Shown here: positions 6,378 through 7,660 of the stretch, one piece after another
How the letters are laid out: each line of letters opens with the position of its first letter
How positions within the stretch are numbered: the stretch's first letter is position 1
Source of the DNA: Bacillota bacterium
GTDB lineage: Bacteria > Armatimonadota > Hebobacteria > Hebobacterales > Hebobacteraceae
DNA: 7,660 nt
Assembly: GCA_030597345.1 (NCBI GenBank)
Contig: JAUVSA010000101.1
Coordinates: 1-7,660, forward strand
Direction: 5' to 3'
The notes under the pieces: generated by a model
Told to the model about the DNA's origin: nothing
The model's database searches: none
Seen by the model: only the letters and a program-made list of their open reading frames with translations
Translations under genes and position numbers: made by a program

Positions 6378-7313
6378 TCACAAGCTGCCGAAGCGGGTCA
6401 TCGCGACGATCTCGTGGTAGCGTTCGGCGATCTCCTCGGGGGTGAGGCGAAACAACCGCCTGAGGGAGAAGTCCTCTACCGTAAAGGAGGCCATGACAGA
6501 TCCGGCGACTATGGCGCGCCGGAGCGCCTCGCCGGTGGACTCGCCGCAGCGTGCGAGGTACCCTACGAGGCCGCCCGCGAAGGTGTCGCCGGCGCCGGTG
6601 GGATCGCGCACCTCCTCCAAGGGATAGCCTGGGGCGGCGAAGTAGGAGTCACGTGACATCATTAGGCAGCCGTGCTCGCCCTTCTTGATGATCACCACCC
6701 CTGGGCCGAGGTCGAGGATTCTGCGGCCGGCGGCGACCAGGTTCACCTGGCCGGAGAGCTGGCGGACCTCCGCGTCGTTCATGAGGGCGATGTCGCAGCG
6801 GGCCAGCACTGCCACCAGCTTCTCCCGCGCGCCTTCGATCCAGAAGTTCATCGTGTCGCAGGCCACCAACTTGGGGCGGCGCACCTGGTCGAGCACGGCG
6901 AGCTGAAGCCCGGGGTCGATATTGGCGAGGAAGACGTAGGGCGTGTCGCGGTAGTTCTCAGGCAGGTCGGGGAGAAAGTCCTGGAAGACGTTCAGCTCCG
7001 TCGATACGGTATGGGCATGGTTGAGATCGTCTTCGTAGTAGCCCTCCCAGCGGAAGGTCTTGCCCGGCGCGCGCCGGAGCCCGGCCAGGTCTATATCCCG
7101 GTGTGCGAGCTGGGCGACATGGTCGTAGGTGAAGTCCTCACCCACCACGCCCACCAGGCGCACCGGAGAGAAGAAGCTGGCGGCCACCGAGGCGTAGCTG
7201 GCGGCTCCGCCGAGCACCTCCCTCGCTTCGCCGAAGGGGGTGCGAACCGAGTCGTAGGCCACCGAGCCGACCATCAGGACCGGTCCGCCAGCGGGACCGG
7301 AGGAAAGGGACAT
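6378..7313 (-). CDS. PfkB-family carbohydrate kinase
   Basis: An ATP-dependent sugar or nucleoside kinase of the ribokinase/PfkB fold, 311 residues. The N terminus has VGSVAYDSVRTPFGEA and then LGGAASYASVAASFF (34-48), the first PfkB signature region. NDAEV (179-183) is the NxxE Mg-ATP motif, IIKKGEHG (208-215) precedes the nucleotide site, and DPTGAGDTFAGG (237-248) is the second PfkB signature, with Asp243 as catalytic base and GAGD as anion hole. The exact sugar cannot be read from sequence; the N-terminal 'VGSVAYDSV' type is common in diderm genomes and usually annotated only as sugar kinase. The ATG at 7313 was chosen over one 30 codons upstream (7403) because AGGAG lies 7 nt before it, the fold begins right after it, and the upstream part runs through repeat hairpins. 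Confidence 0.9.
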   Translation of the reverse strand: MSLSSGPAGGPVLMVGSVAYDSVRTPFGEAREVLGGAASYASVAASFFSPVRLVGVVGEDFTYDHVAQLAHRDIDLAGLRRAPGKTFRWEGYYEDDLNHAHTVSTELNVFQDFLPDLPENYRDTPYVFLANIDPGLQLAVLDQVRRPKLVACDTMNFWIEGAREKLVAVLARCDIALMNDAEVRQLSGQVNLVAAGRRILDLGPGVVIIKKGEHGCLMMSRDSYFAAPGYPLEEVRDPTGAGDTFAGGLVGYLARCGESTGEALRRAIVAGSVMASFTVEDFSLRRLFRLTPEEIAERYHEIVAMTRFGSL

Positions 7314-7320
7314 GACGTCA

Positions 7321-7325
7321 CTCCT
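7321..7325 (-). promoter_or_regulatory. Ribosome binding site deciding the PfkB start
   Basis: AGGAG on the minus strand, 7 nt upstream of the ATG at 7313. It selects this start over the upstream in-frame ATG at 7403, whose intervening codons overlap repeat elements. Confidence 0.7.
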
Positions 7326-7338
7326 GTTGGCAGAACGA

Positions 7339-7370
7339 GTTCTGGGGCAGGAGGCAAGCTCCTGCCGAAC
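7339..7370. repeat. Hairpin element GGCAGGAG/CTCCTGCC
   Basis: GGCAGGAG (7346-7353) and CTCCTGCC (7359-7366) make a perfect 8-bp stem with loop GCAAG. GTTC (7339-7342) and GAAC (7367-7370) extend the stem past a 3-nt bulge (TGG). It lies 26 nt upstream of the PfkB start codon and would be in that gene's leader if transcription starts further out. It differs from the CATGCCCG family. No U-run is present. Confidence 0.7.
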
Positions 7371-7394
7371 CCGGCGTGGATGTCGGGACAAGTC

Positions 7395-7493
7395 GGCGGG
7401 CATGGGTCCTGCTTCGCCAAGCCTGCTCTGCGGAATGCTACGCAGGCTCGTGAAGCAGAGGCTTCGCAGGATCGAGACATGCCCGCCCTACAG
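7395..7493. repeat. Interspersed repeat, long form with nested hairpins
   Basis: The outer arms GGCGGGCATG (7395-7404) and CATGCCCGCC (7478-7487) are a perfect 10-bp inverted repeat, and the element ends in the family word CATGCCCGCCCTACAG (7478-7493). Inside, TCCTGC (7407-7412) pairs with GCAGGA (7466-7471), AGCCTGC (7420-7426) with GCAGGCT (7442-7448), and GAAGC (7452-7456) with GCTTC (7461-7465). All can form together as a two-armed junction on a long stem. The same ends with a 6-nt interior occur at 4692-4723. Likely a non-autonomous interspersed element; no transposase gene is present in the window. Confidence 0.75.
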
Positions 7494-7516
7494 GACGTCC
7501 GCCTCGGGCGAACGTA

Positions 7517-7537
7517 GCGCAGATTGGGAATCTGCGC
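7517..7537. repeat. Perfect 9-bp hairpin GCGCAGATT/AATCTGCGC
   Basis: GCGCAGATT (7517-7525) and AATCTGCGC (7529-7537) form a perfect 9-bp stem with a GGG loop. It is a third hairpin type in the same intergenic region, with no sequence shared with the other two. It lies 75 nt upstream of the plus-strand gene start at 7613. No T-run follows on either strand, so it is not a canonical terminator. It looks like a common short interspersed repeat of GC-rich environmental genomes, recalled rather than searched. Confidence 0.7.
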
Positions 7538-7597
7538 CACCAGAGACTCGCCCCGCGCTTGGCTGAACCCCGCGTGCCAGCTCGCCCTCGCAGACGG

Positions 7598-7608
7598 TAT
7601 CATGGGAG
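7598..7608 (+). promoter_or_regulatory. TATCAT -10-like box and GGGAG ribosome site before the edge gene
   Basis: TATCAT (7598-7603) matches the -10 consensus at 5 of 6 positions but ends only 9 nt before the ATG at 7613, and no clear -35 was found. GGGAG (7604-7608), 4 nt before the ATG, is a short-spaced Shine-Dalgarno. The two readings compete: a near-leaderless promoter, or simply a ribosome site. The ribosome-site reading is the safer one. Confidence 0.35.
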
Positions 7609-7612
7609 CGTA

Positions 7613-7660
7613 ATGGACTGGCAGATGCGCGATATCGATATCCTGATTCGCGCTCGCTAC
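7613..7660 (+). CDS. Start of a possible Ycf46-like AAA ATPase, cut by window end
   Basis: Sixteen codons from ATG at 7613 read MDWQMRDIDILIRARY and run off the window. The (D/E)IxxLIRARYP pattern is how many Ycf46-like AAA-family ATPases begin, just before a conserved 'IYV.(S/T)WEE' segment, which would come next. The Walker A and B motifs lie outside the window, so the assignment rests on this short match only. The gene is divergent from the PfkB kinase gene, with the repeat-filled intergenic region between them. A GGGAG lies 4 nt upstream of the start. A nearby ATG at 7602 is followed by a stop after three codons. Confidence 0.45.
   Translation, partial: MDWQMRDIDILIRARY

Noticed and set aside
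7314..7403. 30-codon upstream extension of the PfkB kinase
   Set aside because: AGGAG sits 7 nt before the ATG at 7313, the kinase fold starts just after that ATG, and the extension passes through repeat hairpins.
7274..7603. Minus-strand 109-codon open frame across the intergenic region
   Set aside because: It spans all three hairpin repeat types and overlaps the PfkB start in another frame, so it is an artefact of GC-rich repeats.

Overview
The window is GC-rich, densely coding bacterial DNA. It holds a complete or nearly complete run of 3-deoxy-D-manno-octulosonate (KDO) genes, so the organism should be a Gram-negative (diderm) bacterium that makes lipopolysaccharide or another KDO-containing glycan. 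Several features recall little-studied diderm groups such as Armatimonadota or Planctomycetota: a Cys-containing (metal-dependent) KdsA, a large GT-C membrane glycosyltransferase, a PfkB kinase of the 'VGSVAYDSV' type, and GC-rich hairpin repeats of the CTGTAGG(A/G)CGGGCATG type. That placement is an inference; there is no rRNA or other marker to settle it.

Plus strand, left part: kdsB (its first ten or so codons lie before the window), a 162-nt spacer, then kdsA and kdsC joined by a 4-nt ATGA overlap. These three supply KDO-8-phosphate synthase, KDO-8-phosphate phosphatase and CMP-KDO synthetase. The remaining early enzyme, arabinose-5-phosphate isomerase (kdsD), is not visible.

Minus strand, middle and right: reading in the direction of transcription, a PfkB-family sugar kinase (7313 to 6378), a radical SAM/SPASM protein with an extra N-terminal Rossmann-like domain (6271 to 4724), purN (4567 to 3920) and a GT-C (GT39-like) integral membrane glycosyltransferase (3923 to 2301). 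purN and the glycosyltransferase overlap by ATGA. The glycosyltransferase runs tail-to-tail into kdsC with only 7 nt between the stop codons. The 106-nt and 156-nt spacers around the radical SAM gene suggest separate transcription units; one holds a promoter-like motif and the other a repeat pair.

Right edge: a roughly 300-nt intergenic region upstream of the PfkB gene is packed with three different hairpin elements. It ends in the first 16 codons of a plus-strand gene that resembles the start of Ycf46-like AAA ATPases. The genes most worth further attention are the radical SAM fusion and the structured repeat family, which occurs in a short form (around 4692-4723) and a long, possibly multibranched form (7395-7493) with the same ends. 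No convincing new defence system, CRISPR array, tRNA, rRNA or insertion sequence was seen.
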